This document shows, one piece after another, positions 9,690 to 22,649 of a DNA stretch of 64,000 bases; within the stretch, counting starts at the first letter, position 1, and each line of letters begins with the position of its first letter. Under the pieces are notes generated by a model. The model saw only the letters and a list, made by a program, of their open reading frames with translations, was not told the DNA's origin and made no database searches. The stretch is from Bryoerythrophyllum caledonicum (taxonomy: Eukaryota; Streptophyta; Bryopsida; Pottiales; Pottiaceae): NCBI GenBank assembly GCA_963971425.1, contig OZ020525.1, forward strand, positions 1,488,001 through 1,552,000, read 5' to 3'. The translations under genes and the position numbers were made by a program.

Positions 9690-12105
9690 ATGCAGGCTGG
9701 CGGCCGCCTCGGGAGCCCGCGCGCAATTCGATGGCGGAAGGGCGAGCTGATCGGGGCAGGTACATTCTGGTTGCCTTGTGATCCTTTGTCATCCTCTGGG
9801 CCGCCTCTCTCGGCACTGTGATTGCTCAGAGTGCCGCGGGTTCGTGCTGCCTCCCTCTTGGTCAATTTCGTGTGTCGGGATAGCAGAGAGCATGTTAGGG
9901 TTGCGTCTCATTCGGGTGCAGCTGCACTGGAATTCCATCGAGGCGGTCGACGTTGCACGCAGTCCCTGCTGGGAGAGAGTATTTTTGTTGTGAGGAGGTC
10001 GTGCTGCATTGTCGAAGTGAGTCTGGGTCGTTCCAGAGGCGAAGCCATCGCTCTCTCTTTCTCTGTGAGTGTGCATTCCTCCCTCCGCAATCAATGGCGT
10101 GACATGGGTGTTCGTGACGGGTGTGGTGTTGTGTGCAGGCGCGTACGGGCGGGTGTACATGGGCCTGAACCTGGACTCGGGGGAGCTGATCGCGGTGAAG
10201 CAGGTGTGCATCGCGCAGAACAACGTGACGAAGGACCGCGCGCAGGCGCACATCCGTGAGTTGGAGGAGGAGGTGAAGCTGCTGCAGAACCTGTCGCACC
10301 CGAACATCGTGCGATACCTGGGCACGGCGCGCGAGGAGGAGGCGCTGAACATCTTTCTGGAGTTCGTGCCGGGCGGGTCGATTTCGTCGCTGCTGGGCAA
10401 GTTCGGGTCGTTCACGGAGACGGTGATCCGGATGTACACCCGGCAGCTGCTGCTGGGGCTGGGGTACCTGCACAGCAACCACATCATGCACCGCGACATT
10501 AAGGGCGCCAACATCCTGGTGGACAACAAGGGGTGCATCAAGCTGGCGGACTTCGGGGCGTCGAAGAAGGTGGTGGAGCTGGCGACGATCTCGGAGGCGA
10601 AGTCGATGAAGGGGACGCCGTACTGGATGGCTCCGGAGGTGATCCGGCAGACGGGCCACAACTGGCAGGCGGACATGTGGAGCGTGGGGTGCACAGTGAT
10701 CGAGATGGCGACGGGCAAGCCGCCGTGGAGCCAGCAGTTCCAGGAGGTGGCGGCGCTGTTCCACATTGGGACGACGAAGTCGCACCCTCCGATCCCCGAG
10801 CACCTGTCGGCAGACGGGAAGGACTTTTTGCTGAAGCTGCTGCAGCGCGAGCCGCGGCTGCGGCCGAGCGCGGCGGAGATGCTGAAGCACCCGTTCGTGC
10901 AGAACTACGACCAGGCGTTCGAGGGGCAGGAGAGCGGCGAGGGGCGGCAGATGCTGGAGGAGCATCTGCAGCCGGCGAGGACGCCGGCGGCGTCGCACAG
11001 CGAGGGTCCCGGACGCACTTCGATGTCGCGGCGGAGCTCGCTGCGGGGGTCGCTGATGGGGTCGTTGCGGCCGGGCGGCATGTCGTTCTCGTTCAAGGAC
11101 CCGCGGGCGTCGATCAAGCGGTACCTGAGCATGAGCAGGGGTGGGCCCACTTACGGCGAGGATCCGAGCTGCTTGGTGCGGCTGGACTCGGTGGGAAACT
11201 CGATGCGGGACTCGGTGAGGCTGGACTCGGTGCGGGACTCGGTGAACCTTCGGGAGTCGGTGAACCTTCGGGAGTCAGTGAACCTTCGGGACTCGGTGAA
11301 CCTGGGGGACTCGGTGTGCCTGGATTCCGTGAGGATGGACGCGGTGGGGCGGGGGTACACCTGGAGCGAGAGCTTCAACCCGGTGTCGGAGCCGTCATTT
11401 TTGGAGGGCAGCAGGTGGCGGTCGAATCTGACTCGGAACGGCGGATTCTCATTCCGGCGTTCAACGGCACAAGGTGTGGCAGGGGGCGGCGGGATGGTTC
11501 GGGAGAGTCGGGGGTGGTCGCTGCGGCCAGAGGACGAGGAGGAGGTGACGGAGAGCAAGATCCGGGCCTTTCTGGACGAGAAGGCGCTGGAGCTGAAGAA
11601 GCTGCAGACGCCCCTGTACGAGGAGTTTGTGAGGGCGTCAGTGTCCGGGGACGCTGGACTGAGTGCAGCGGGAGGTGCGGAGGCGCCGGTGAGCCCCGGC
11701 ATTGGCGTGCATGCCAGTCGGAGCAGGAGCAGGTCTCCCAGCAAGGCGTTGGCGGGGACGAGCGGGAGGTCCGCGGGCGTGTGCAGCAGCGAGGAGAGCT
11801 TGAGCAGCGTGAGCTCGGACAGCCCTGGCGGCGGAAACGGCGCCCCCTCGACGAGCGGGCACACGAGCGTCCTGCTGGAGATTTCGTCCCCGCGGCTGAA
11901 CTCGATGAAAGCGCCGGCTGGCGACGTGCAGGCGGCGGAGCGGCAAAGGTTGTGGAAGGAGGAGTTGCAGCGGGAACTGCAGCTGAAGCGAGAAGAGAAG
12001 CGGAAGCACGTGCAGAGGGTGCCCCCGCTGTCGCCGTCTCCCACCTCAAGAGCGCACCAGCGGGCAGGCAGCAGTAGGCTGGCGGCGGTATCATCCCAAG
12101 TGTAG
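9690..12105 (+). CDS. ANP: ANP/NPK1-type MAP kinase kinase kinase
   Basis: This Ser/Thr kinase would act at the top of a MAPK cascade; plant ANP/NPK1 proteins drive phragmoplast expansion in cytokinesis with a NACK kinesin, and also stress signalling. Gene model: join(9690..9759, 10139..12105), 678 residues. The small first exon encodes IRWRKGELIGAG, completing the Gly-rich loop across a phase-1 intron (G|GTACATT ... GTGCAG). An in-frame TGA at 9636 and the ATG at 9690 fix the start. The kinase domain covers about 14-280: Lys44 in AVKQV, HRDIKGAN with Asp143, DFG with Asp161, then GTPYWMAPEV. The C-terminal half is Ser/Arg-rich with a hexapeptide repeat (about 375-425) and a basic coiled segment near the end. 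The N-terminus is much shorter than that of Arabidopsis ANPs, which have some 60 residues before the kinase. An intact catalytic core suggests an active kinase. Confidence 0.9.
11191..11340 (+). repeat. Coding minisatellite (18-bp unit) inside the MAPKKK
   Basis: Units encoding (D/E)SVNLR and (D/E)SVRLD recur every 6 codons, several with the near-identical DNA unit GTGAACCTTCGGGA. The reading frame is kept throughout. It probably varies in copy number between individuals. Confidence 0.75.
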
Positions 12106-13461
12106 ATGAACAACGGCTATGATAGACGTTAGGGTGGTCTGGTGGAGTTGATTGGCCGGGCTGTTGTTAGGTGGGCTGTTTAGCAGATTTCTTATCTCTA
12201 ATGAGTTGGGGTTTTTCGGTGATCAACAGCGTCGGCGTAGCCCTTGCAGCGCGGCCCCTAGAAATTGTCGGCACCGGGTTATACCTCGAGAGAATGTGTT
12301 CACCTTTGTGAAGTTGTACGTTTGACGTTCGTAATAATTGGAGGCATTCGTTCATGACGTAGGCTCGATTGGAGGAGTTTCGATCCAGGATTCATTCCGA
12401 TATGAGTTTGGGCAGTTGGTGTGTCCTTTTGGTGCAGTTGTGCACGTTGTGTTTCTGTCACTGCATGGGGCGCTCAGTTGATGGGTTTTTGTGTCGATAT
12501 ATTTCTTTCGATTCGCAGTGGCCTTTGTCGTAGTGAACTTTTGACTATCTACTTTGGTTGTTTAGCATGAAGTTTGCTGTGCTCATTCTCTGTCGTACGG
12601 CTGTATCTGAGGCTTCGTATTGACTGCATTTTTGGATTTGTCGTTGCGTTTGTGTCATAGAAGTCACCGATCTCTCTGCACGAGTTTGGAAGGCGGGTGT
12701 TGTGGATGACATGAGCTTAATTGTGGGCTGGATGAATCTTTAGGGGGTAGTAAGAGCACGTCATTGGTGGCCTTGCTCGAAAGTTCTCAAGTTGGTCAAT
12801 GTGGTTTTGGGTCACCCATGTCTTGGCCAATTCTTTGCAATGGATTAGGGGAGGGGGCCACCAAAATGTGACCCAATCCATGACAAGTACCACATATTGT
12901 ACTGTATAGTTTAGGGCTGGAGTGGTTTCTTAGCTTTGAAATTCTGTATTAATTTGACACCTTTGAGATCGAGATTGAGCTGAAATTTTGACGGTCTGCC
13001 TCTCAACTTGGTCATAGTGTGAAGCGGCCCTTAGCTTGCATTGGGTATTAAGTTCCGCTAGTACCCTTGCATTTCAGTGGTGTAGAAAAAGAGAGCATGG
13101 AATTACTCATGCTCAATGAATTTCTGACGTTGGACTTTGCCCTCTAATCTCACCCTCCTATCCTCGACTTATGGTAGGAAGTTCCGGAGTACTCTTGTAT
13201 CTCCCCCTGAACTCCCCTTGTCATGGCTCTTCCTGTAAGACTCTCAGGATAACTGCAGTAATACAGAACCATGTGAAAGAATCCACACACGTTTTGCATA
13301 GATGGTAGGTGCCAAGCAGATTATGCCACATGGTAGACATGAGCAGACGCTTCAACCGAAGCCGCATGGATTCGCTGAAGGAATGTGTAATAAAATGACA
13401 CTCCAAAACTACCACTATCAACAAGTAGCTAGAAAATCTAATTTTGAAGTACAATTTTGAG

Positions 13462-14278
13462 CTTTTAACCATAAGATCTTAAAATATATTTCTATATGAA
13501 CTTCCCATAGTTTTCTGGCTGCAATCCACCGCACGGATATGAAGATTATAGCGTTTGAAGTCAAGAAAATGGTTCATTTTCTTCCCTGCGTTGACTGGAT
13601 CGACAGACTTTGACTTCACTTGGTGTCAAATTTTTGCACTACACAAGGTCTAAATCCCTTACCATTGTGTTAAGCATGGTGTTAATTCCTTGTACACCAA
13701 TTTTAAGAGGTAGAGAAGGGGTGTAGCACATTCGAAACAAGTGTGCAAAGTTTGGAGGTTCCAAAATTGCCAATTCACGTGTTTTTTCTTGGTGAATTTA
13801 ATATGTTTGGGAATGATAATCCAAACGGACTATAAGAAGTTTTCCACCACATATTTTTGTCCAAAGAAAAAAAGTGAAAATTATGAAGATCTCTAGATTT
13901 TATGTAGAAAAGAAGAAGTTTTTTTTTTACCTTGCTCTACACTGTGTGAAAATGTTTGACTTGGGTTAAAATGTTTTTTAACTCTAAAGGCAAGAATTTA
14001 TTTTTTGCATCCCCACAAGGTAATATTCTCTATATGTATGAAAAATCTCAATGCCAATAGAAACTTCTAGCAAAAGCTTTGGAGCTGCCCGGAGTCCCCT
14101 ATTTTAACTTTGAAGGCTAATAACTTTCATATAATGAATCCAAAAATATTTCTACAACGCTCTTATCAAGGACAATCAAGTGTAAAACTTTGAATTTTTT
14201 TTCATTTTATTGAAGTTTAGGAACCTCCCAAAATGCAAATTGTCCCCCAGGAGTTAAGTGGGCTCTTAGGGATTAAGA
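13462..14278 (+). repeat. 0.9-kb inverted-repeat family, copy R2
   Basis: It contains GACTTTGACTTCACTTGGTG, GCACTACACAAGGTCTAAA and the other family blocks, in the orientation opposite to R1 and R3. Ends are degraded. Non-coding. Confidence 0.7.
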
Positions 14279-15702
14279 GGCTCTTCACTCCTCTTTTGAA
14301 TGGTGATTTCTTTCATCACATTCAAACCTTTTGTTTTGATTTGTATAAGTTTGGAACATGTTTGTATGCAGTGAAATAGTCAAAAGACAAAGTTCATTAG
14401 AAATCATGCATAATGTCAACTTCACATAGTGTATGTCAATGTGAAGTTGTCAACATAGTGCATGTCTTTTTGGTTCGCTCATCGTGTTTCTCTCAAAACA
14501 CATGAATATTCCAGGTGGTATGACCGTTCAAACTTCAACTACAAATGAAACTCTTATTTGTGGCTTAATAGATAAATCCTAGTCAGGTTTGAACAAACAT
14601 CATGAAATCGACATGTAATTCTCTATAGGTTTATGGAATTTCCTCTAACACAACCTAGAGGTGATCCATGTAATTACATATGAACATGAATACACCAATT
14701 TTATTATCATAGCCATCTTTGTAGAGGTCTGTATAAATCAAAGCTATATGTATACATCCATTATTATCACTTTTAAGCAACTTTTGTCTAAAGAATTCAA
14801 AATAAGTGAGAAAGGCAATTTATAAATTTCTTGGATTACAAGTTTACATTTGTGACATATTTGACAATAATCAGCATGAGAAGTAACTAAGATGTTCAAA
14901 AAGTGTGCAAACTGCTTAAAATGAGCTTTGAAGGTATGAACACAACACACTTTTATTTCACTTCTCATTGCACACACTAGAGTTTTCCCTGAAAGTCACC
15001 AAAATACACTGGATAGGTACCCCAAATCTTAAGGTCTTATGTTAGTAACCGGGACCACATGCACATGGTGTCTTGGCTTAGGAAAGGTTTGGGGGAACTA
15101 TTGGTCAACCCTTTGAGAACTCAGGGTACTATGGGGGAACTTTAGCTTGCATGAGATAGGGCCCAAGAACATTAGTTGCAAAGCATTTCATTGGTGCAGA
15201 AAAAGGTGATATGAAATTTCTTCATGCTCTCTTTTTTGCTGTTTATACATCTCATACTGTGTGGCACCATATTCCTCCTGACTTGCCCCTTCTGGAAGCA
15301 CTTTCTTTTAAACTCTACTATGTACTCCGTTTTCTTTATTGTGAAGCTTCTCCTCACATGCTAAAATAAGAGCATGCATCGCGCCTAAAATGTTGTTTAT
15401 GCAATGTTTGTTTGCTTGGAAACTAAGGCCCCTTTTTACACTACGGTGGAGAACTCTACGAGCCGGTCAAGAAGTCTCGGCCAAGACATGGTTATCTGAA
15501 GCGAGCAACAGATGTTGGACAAGACAAAAAAATAATAAAGTAATGCATGAAGAGGTCTTGACCGGTTAGTAGTGTAAACATCCAACGGTGAAGCCCACCG
15601 GCCAACTTCATAAGGTGAAGACCACCGGTGAACTTCACCACGAAGAAAGTTTATGCTAGCCAATGGAAACCACAATTTCTAATGGTCCCCATGGTCGTAT
15701 TA

Positions 15703-15711
15703 TATACATTA
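15703..15711 (+). repeat. Left 9-bp target-site duplication of the MULE
   Basis: TATACATTA lies immediately outside the left terminal inverted repeat and is repeated exactly at 28666-28674. Nine bp is the characteristic target duplication of Mutator-like elements. Confidence 0.85.
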
Positions 15712-15762
15712 CAACGACGCTATCTTGTGAGCGGTGAGCGGTGAGCGGTGAGCGGTGAGCAG
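15712..15762 (+). repeat. MULE left terminal inverted repeat
   Basis: It starts CAACGACGCTATCTTGTGAG and continues as five GTGAGCG-like units. It pairs with 28615-28665 in inverse orientation, with differences at positions 3-5, 7 and a few C/T changes in the 7-mers. Confidence 0.85.
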
Positions 15763-16490
15763 AAAATAGTCTGAAAATGGGAAAAAAAAGTTGTTTTTTT
15801 ATAGCAAAACTTTTTTTTTTGGAAAATAATGATAAGTCTCTCAAACTTTGCGTGGAAAATTCGAAGAATTTTCTAAACTTAGAATGTACCCTATAGCCGT
15901 GGAATCTCTAACCATGGACATTTTTACCAAATTCCTTTCGTCGCTCATGTCCAGGACTATCAACTCGCGGTTATATTTCCATTTATTAAAACCTTAAAAT
16001 TACAGAGTCCACAATCAAATAAAAAATTTGAATGAAATTTTATAAAACTTACAATGAATGTGAAGTCCAACAGTAGGGGATGTGGAGTCATATAATTTCA
16101 TCGTGATAGCTATATTACACAGTGTTTGGAACAAATAATATTTTAATGTTCTAACATTAGATTCTAAACTATCGTCCAATGGTTAAAGATACCGCATCTC
16201 TCCAATTGGAGTTAGGCATGGTTCAAATTTGATGATATTATATGCTGCCAATACATGACATAACTTCTGCATGTTGCTAACATAGCTCCTCTCAAGTCGG
16301 TTAAAATAATGTATCAGAAAGAATGATACATTGTAACATAAATTAGTATATTGAAGAGAAGTACGAGTGAGAAATTCACTCATGCATTGACTATTAGCCA
16401 TCCTCGTGACAAGCAAGACCAATTTCACATGTTCAAATACGAGCTACTGCAAAATACAAATACTATTCAGAAGATACTTCACTACGATTT

Positions 16491-19400
16491 TCATGCTTGC
16501 TCGGCAATATTTGCAAGCTCTAGAATGCGCATGACCTCGTTAAAGCTGTAGCTTGGGGCATGCATGAATAAGTCCTCCTTGTAGTCCATCTTACATAAAT
16601 AGCGTAAGATGTAATACACATGCTTGCAATACTTCCATTGCCCTTTCTTCCCCAACGCCTCCACTGACATCTTCAGGAAATCTGGACATGTACACGCCGG
16701 ATAGTCTGTGAAGGTTATGCAATACGACTTCTCCTTCTCCGTTAGAAGAGTGATGACGCATCCAAATCCCGGATACGGCATGGCGGTGACATTCGTAACG
16801 TAGCAATTCTTCATCAACGCTGCGCTTGACCACTTGTTTCGGTGCTCCACGGAAGGCACATCTGAACTTCGGCGAATCTGGTAGCCGTTGCGGAAAGTAT
16901 GGTACGAGTCCGGATTCTCTGGAAGAGGGAAGTTCGATCGCGGTAGAGGCATGCTCATAGTTACCTGAAACTGTCTACGAGGCGACAAAGTACCACGTTG
17001 CTCTAACTGAAAACCTGCTTCTTCTAACGATAAAACTTCTTGCATCGTTAGATTCGTGCCAAGCTTTACTGGCCATGTCATTGGGACTGATGGCCAGTCT
17101 ACTACAAACGGTTTCTTCGAACCCATCACGCATCGGCTAATATCATCAGCACAAAACCAGAACTCGACAGCAGTATTTCGGGGCGACCTGAATTCCTTCT
17201 TCTTGCCAATATATGTCGGGGCAGGTGTTCCCTGACTCCCACGCCCAACTCTAGCGTCACACCTTTCACCGGTGTGTGCCTGCAATGCTTGGCACTTTCG
17301 GTGGGAGGTCTTCGGAAGTCGACCAATGTGCCACTTTGACGGATCACACTCCGATTCCAATACTGCAGTTGTGTGACGGACCCCGGAACCTTGTTCATTT
17401 AGGGCCTCTTCGATTCGCGCCCGCGTCACCCTTCTGCCATCACGTGGAATCGAATAGTTCACCGTATCGGATCGGTGGGAGTCGTGGCTGGACCCGGGTG
17501 GCATGTCAAGTTTGCGTTTTGTAGACCCAAAATGCTCCGCTCCTTCGAGCCCGCCCGTCTTTGTCAAGAGATCCTCCGCCCCCGGGAAACTCCGCACAGC
17601 TTCTGCAATGAGTCTTGGATCACCAGAACGTTGGGCAGATCTTAATCGAAGCGTACCTTTGTCTGGACCTTTCCCGGAGGTGCCTCCATTGATCCATGCC
17701 CGATACGATGTGATTTGCATGAAAGCCCGAATTAGGTCATCCACGGTAGCCGCATATAAACATGTCATGGTATTTCCGGACTGTTGAAGCCAGCGGTTGT
17801 GGACTGTTTCCGCAAGATTACATGATGGCATGTCAGCTCGCTCGTCGAGTGTGAGGTCCTGATATCATACAGCAATGGTCAGTACATCATTCACATATAA
17901 CTTTTCAACAATTTGAATATTTATAAACAACATTGCGAGAACTTACTAGTTGCATTGCTCCACCCCATTGTCTATATCGGAAATGCCAAAAAGCCATCCA
18001 ATCTTCCAGCGCACGACGCCCGCTCTCGGTAGTGGCTCCAGATGAAATCCACCATCCACGAATGACGTTGTATTGTGCTTCAGCCTCTTCTTGTGATCTC
18101 GCGTTCTTCCAAATCCTACAAAGTGCAATGTGTTGATCTTGGAATGCTGGTAGAATGCTCTTCGTGGTGGCTCGTTGAAGGCACTTGGTCCAATGGAATA
18201 AACAAGTCCGTTCTTTGTTTTCGATCGGGACGTCCTTGTCGCCATTGCCATACACTCGCCGAACAGCGTGCCAATTCGCTCCGGCACTATCAGCCATGAA
18301 CCCTTTGAAATTTGTGTTCTCCACTCCGTGATTCAACATCGTATCATTCAGGTTCTCCCAAAACAACTGTTGTGCTTGAGCATCCTCCGATTGCATATCA
18401 CACATAGCTATCGTCATAACTTTACAATACTTACTGTCGTATACATGGCATGCCATGGTAGTCCAGTCTTTAACCCGCTTTACGTGATCAAACATCAACC
18501 AACAATCTTGGAGATCTCCACCAGGTTGCATCCGCCGAACAAGATCAACACCGCTACCAGGACGATCCACAGACATTTTAAATACAAACACCTTACCTTT
18601 AGATTGGCCTGGGAACTTGTTCTCGTGGATGAAGACAAACTTGGATGACTCCTTTAGCTCCATGATGTTGTCCATGACACCCTTCCCACCACTGTAGAAG
18701 CGCTTGCATGTCGACACCAAATTCCTTATGTTAGGGGATGATAGAGTCTGGAACTGATCCAAGACAGCATCCATAGATGCTCCTTCAAGGTTTGATGATC
18801 CCGATCCGGGACGGATCAAGTAATCGGAAAGGTAATTCTTACTGGCAGCCATAATGATTGCAGAATTAGTGGCGTTGGGTGTGCGCTCGACTTCCTTCGC
18901 AACGCACTCATGCATCACGTCCATTGCGGCTTGGTCAACTCCATTTGAGATGGGATGCTGGTGAATACCTAGATGAATGGCAAGTCGGGTGCGCTCCGAA
19001 TCGGTACACGTCACATAATAAATACGTGCATCACATAGAGCTAGACAAATAGGCGGGGTTTGACAAACCTTACAAGCCAAGGTTGATTTACGGTGCGGAG
19101 CGCCATTGAGAGGCCAGGGGGAAATGGCGAGACCACTCCATTCCGTTTGATTAGTGCGACCTTCATTCCTGCACTTATAATCACAATGAAGATTAGGACA
19201 TTGAAGATGGCCAATACATGATGACTTTCGGTATGTCAAGCCAAAATCGTTCATGATATTTGTAGTCATTGTCTTGCACCATGTGTGACCATCGTGTTGC
19301 TTGCTCATACCATCCAGTCCTCCTCCGAACTGAGTTGGTATGCCTTCTGGAAGTGGAGGCAACTCAAACATCATGTCCCCGTTGTAAGACGGAGGCAAAT

Positions 19401-20043
19401 ACTTCACACGTGAAACCTCTATGGTGTCGAAATCCACGTGTGTCAACTCAGAACGGGATCCTTTTCTAGAACAGGTCCTACGAACATATGGAATGATACT
19501 GCGGATACTTTTAGATTTTGGATGGACAGGTGGTTTTCTAAAGGAAAGAGACGGAGACATGTGCGATCTACTTGGGGTATGGATAGACGCATCGGGAACA
19601 GTAGAGTTTTGCGACTTAAAAGTGTGCGATGATTCCCCCAAATTCACATCAGAGAGGTCCTCGTCTGTGTCACTTAGAAGTTGCACGCTTGGATTAGACC
19701 GTGTGCCCAAACCAGGCACAAGTATCGTATCACCGGAATCGGAAGGAGGGATCATCACTGCACAGGACGCATTAGCAGACATTTGAGTATCCCTAACACC
19801 ATATACTTTAAAAGAACCACGACACAGATTCCACAGAAAGCCTAAATCGTCTCGATCTTTCACTTGGTATATAGAATGTTCTAGTCGTCCTGAGCTATCA
19901 AACACCTCTTGTTCAAGATGAACGGTTCCAAGTCTAAACCCAAATCGACTACTGAGGACTGCCTCCGGGACATTAACAGTGCCATTTTCACCAACGGACA
20001 TGACAAGCGGAACACCACCATTCTGAGATGTGAGTGACGCCAT
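16491..20043 (-). CDS. MULE transposase (zinc cluster, DDE/MULE domain, SWIM finger)
   Basis: This gene would catalyse excision and insertion of the surrounding element. Model: complement(join(16491..17858, 17947..20043)), 1154 residues, with one 88-bp phase-0 intron (CTA|GTAAGT ... ATATCAG|GAC). Residues 276-363 form a Cys/His cluster (CIGHLQC...H-L-G-I-H) of the WRKY-GCM1/FLYWCH type used by MULE transposases for TIR binding. The catalytic core shows Asp519 in LMFDHVKRV, Asp585 in FMADSAGANW, and the C..H motif at 614-617 (CLFHWTK). The SWIM finger near the C-terminus reads CTCPDF...CKHVYYIL. Residues 1-250 are a poorly conserved, Ser-rich region that I do not recognise. No internal stop is present, so the enzyme may be functional. 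It is transcribed divergently from the other two genes in the element. Confidence 0.85.
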
Positions 20044-20922
20044 AGTTAAGAGCTCTCCACAACATAGGATATGAAATGCATGCGGATTATGATTGCGGTT
20101 GTATATTGAACAAAATCAACTGCTTGATTAAACATCTGAGTGAAGACGTCCAAGTACGGAAACGCATCGTGCTCATAAATGGCTGAGTTTATTTAATGCC
20201 TTCTGTCAAATGCCCATGCACGCTCCTTGACGGCGCCTCTATAAAAATGGAAACATTTTAAAATTTATGATAAAATTAAAAACGTTGATCCAACTAAGGC
20301 GGAGTATACCATACAGTTGGTATTCGACGTGTACAGTGGTTATCCACTAAACTATCAGTAAATATCCAAAGATAAGAGGCTTGTGACGGCGGTGGGAGAT
20401 TATAGTAATGGAACAACCTAGAACTAATTTCAAGTTTAGTTAAGGCTGACAACATTAGTTTAAATAGATGTTTGGAAAGGGCCGTGCCAAATGTGGGTGC
20501 TTAGAGTAGGTCAATAGTCCAGGGTTTGCAACGATGAGGTGCTTTCAAAACTCAGGTGCGAAATAGAATATTGATATATGTGCCACCTCAAGCTGTAGGA
20601 TCACCCAATCTAATTATGCTATGTGTGTTGTCGTTATTCAAGAATCCAAACCTATATACAAAAAATACAGTGTTTAGAATGGTGGGAGGAAAGAATATTA
20701 TGGGCATATCATAAATAGATAGCAGTTCCGATTCAAATTAAAGGCTGACAACAGCCAATAATATAGCCTAAACAATCGCCACCATGTACTAAAGATAACA
20801 GGAAAGGGCATTCTTAGTCAACATTGCTTTGTAGTAGAAGCGTCAATATGTTTGTGGTCTTCTCTGTGAGAGAGTGATGTTTAGGCATAGAGAAGGAGTC
20901 GGTTTAGCTTTGAATATTGAGG

Positions 20923-21556
20923 ATGACTAAGAATGCTAGACACAGTAGAAGATCTACCAAGTTTTCAAATCCTAAGCAAGTGCGCGCACAGAAGAAACGT
21001 CGAGAGCAGAGGGCACTACTAGCTTCCCAAAACACGGAAGTAGATGAACCAGAATGGGCAGAGCGATTTAGGGATTTGACTAGTATCCACGAAGGAGCTA
21101 ACCCAATCCAGTCAAGGGTTCATGTATGTCTTGAATGGTCTGCCCAAATGATTTTGAATATCACGATTTAGTTCAATTCAATGGTGTTATTGCATGACTT
21201 TGCTATCTCTTTATGTTGTGTAGGTGACTACACCATTTGAGCATTCTCATGGGGATAGTGAGGAGGAAGAGTCTTTACAAGCCAATATGGTGAGTGAATG
21301 TCAGACATCCAGTGCCTCCGATTGCTCGTTGCAAAGGGGTAAGGTTGCAGTTGAAAAGGTTAAGGAATTCCAGTGTGAAAGTATGGAGACCACAGAAGTT
21401 TCCGGGAGCCAGGGACATCCACCAAACTCCTCAAGGATCATGAATGGTTCACCCTCTCGGACATCAGATACTCAAATAGAGAGCCATTATGAAAGCGCGG
21501 ACGAGCGTCCAGAAGCACTGATGAATCCAGGATGGTCCCCATCGACTCAGGTTTGA
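20923..21556 (+). CDS. Small MULE-internal gene of unknown function
   Basis: Model: join(20923..21123, 21224..21556), 177 residues. The ATG at 20923 (MTKNARHSRRSTKF) opens a strongly basic region, then after a 100-bp phase-0 intron (CAT|GTATGTC ... TTGTGTAG|GTG) comes an acidic, Ser-rich tail (HGDSEEEESLQ). I recognise no family. The basic/acidic make-up suggests a nuclear protein, but this is inference. The final codons (ACTCAG|GTTTGA) could instead be a splice donor in phase 0, joining to the ATG at 23871; in that case this would be the N-terminus of the downstream gene rather than a separate one. The required 2.3-kb intron would be far longer than others here. Confidence 0.45.
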
Positions 21557-22640
21557 TTCATGGCATCCATTCGCAAGTTGTTTGAGGTTATGTATCGGCC
21601 TATAAATTACAATGCACGACACTTAATTACCAATCCATAGTTCGTCAGGATTTATCTAGAGAGTAAAATCTGTGGACATGAATATAGATGTAGTGTATGT
21701 CTGAAACATCTAACTTTTGCATTGAATCAAAGTTCTAATCATTCAGCTAATACTTATTGAACTTGAAACCATCTTAACAAACGCTACATATAATCGCATT
21801 CTTACATATATTAGATTTAATTACATTGTTTAAGACTACTTCCGATATATGCATTTTATGCATTTTATTGATGCATTCATCTATGACGTGTCAATCGGGT
21901 TCACCACTGGTTTTGGTAGGAAAATTCCTAAATGTCTCGACGTCTCCCCGGGGGGATTGTAGGGGCGGAGAAAAAATTACTAAATATAGTAAATTTTAGT
22001 GAAATTTCTGAATGGAAATTACTGCATTTTTTGTCGAATAGGACGGATGGGCATGTGGATTTCTATGTGTATCCGACAATTTGGGAATGTCATGATGACT
22101 TTAGAATTGGAGGAAATATTTACTTGACGCTTTCGGCACATGTTAAAGCTAAAAAATTGCAAAAGCATGACTTGTGCTTTCATATCTGGAGAAACTCCAA
22201 TTCGGTATATGTGTGTGAGCTTCGTGTGTTTCGCGGCTGTTTCATTTTGTTGCACATTTTTGACTTTGTGGTTTCCGGTGGTTCTTGTTCAGGGCGCAGT
22301 GCGTGCGGGTAGTCGGAGAGTTACGGAGGGAGCTGCGTTGGACGAGGAAGGAGCTGCACACGGCCGAAGCTTGCAATCCGTTCAGGTTCGAAACTCTGAT
22401 CTCCATCCTCTGTTTGCGCGTCGGTTTAGATTGTTGTTTAAACAGGAGCTTCCAGTCGTGGGTAACGTTTACATGGTTGAGAGCGCACAAGGATGTGCGG
22501 CAATCACTTACATCTCGCTGAAAACATTATGCTGCACTAGGGTTAGACAATGTGGATATATCGCATCATTAGGGTAAGTTATTTTGTACACAACGGCGCA
22601 TTAGAATTAGTCGATACGCACCCACTTAATACTCGTGTGC
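21557..22640. other. MULE internal non-coding stretch
   Basis: There is no clear exon. A GC-richer island near 22294-22500, preceded by TTGTTCAG, could hold an untranslated leader exon of the downstream gene, but no open frame there shows recognisable features. Confidence 0.4.
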
Positions 22641-22649
22641 ATGCTGCTT

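Larger units (their letters stand above)
12106..15711. other. Intergenic, repeat-rich
   Basis: I see no supported gene. The first kilobase is probably ANP 3' UTR and flank. 13462-14278 is a copy of the 0.9-kb repeat family. About 15421-15655 contains a short element beginning TTTACACTACGG, a motif also found near 34231. The giant MULE begins at 15712. Confidence 0.55.

Noticed and set aside
9789..10998. Long minus-strand open frames opposite the MAPKKK start
   Set aside because: They lie antisense to the kinase domain in GC-rich DNA, give Arg/Leu/Pro-rich low-quality protein and have no family motifs.
10533..12077. 514-codon plus-strand frame overlapping the MAPKKK
   Set aside because: It is a Gly/Ala/Arg-rich alternative frame of the same DNA; the kinase frame holds all conserved motifs.
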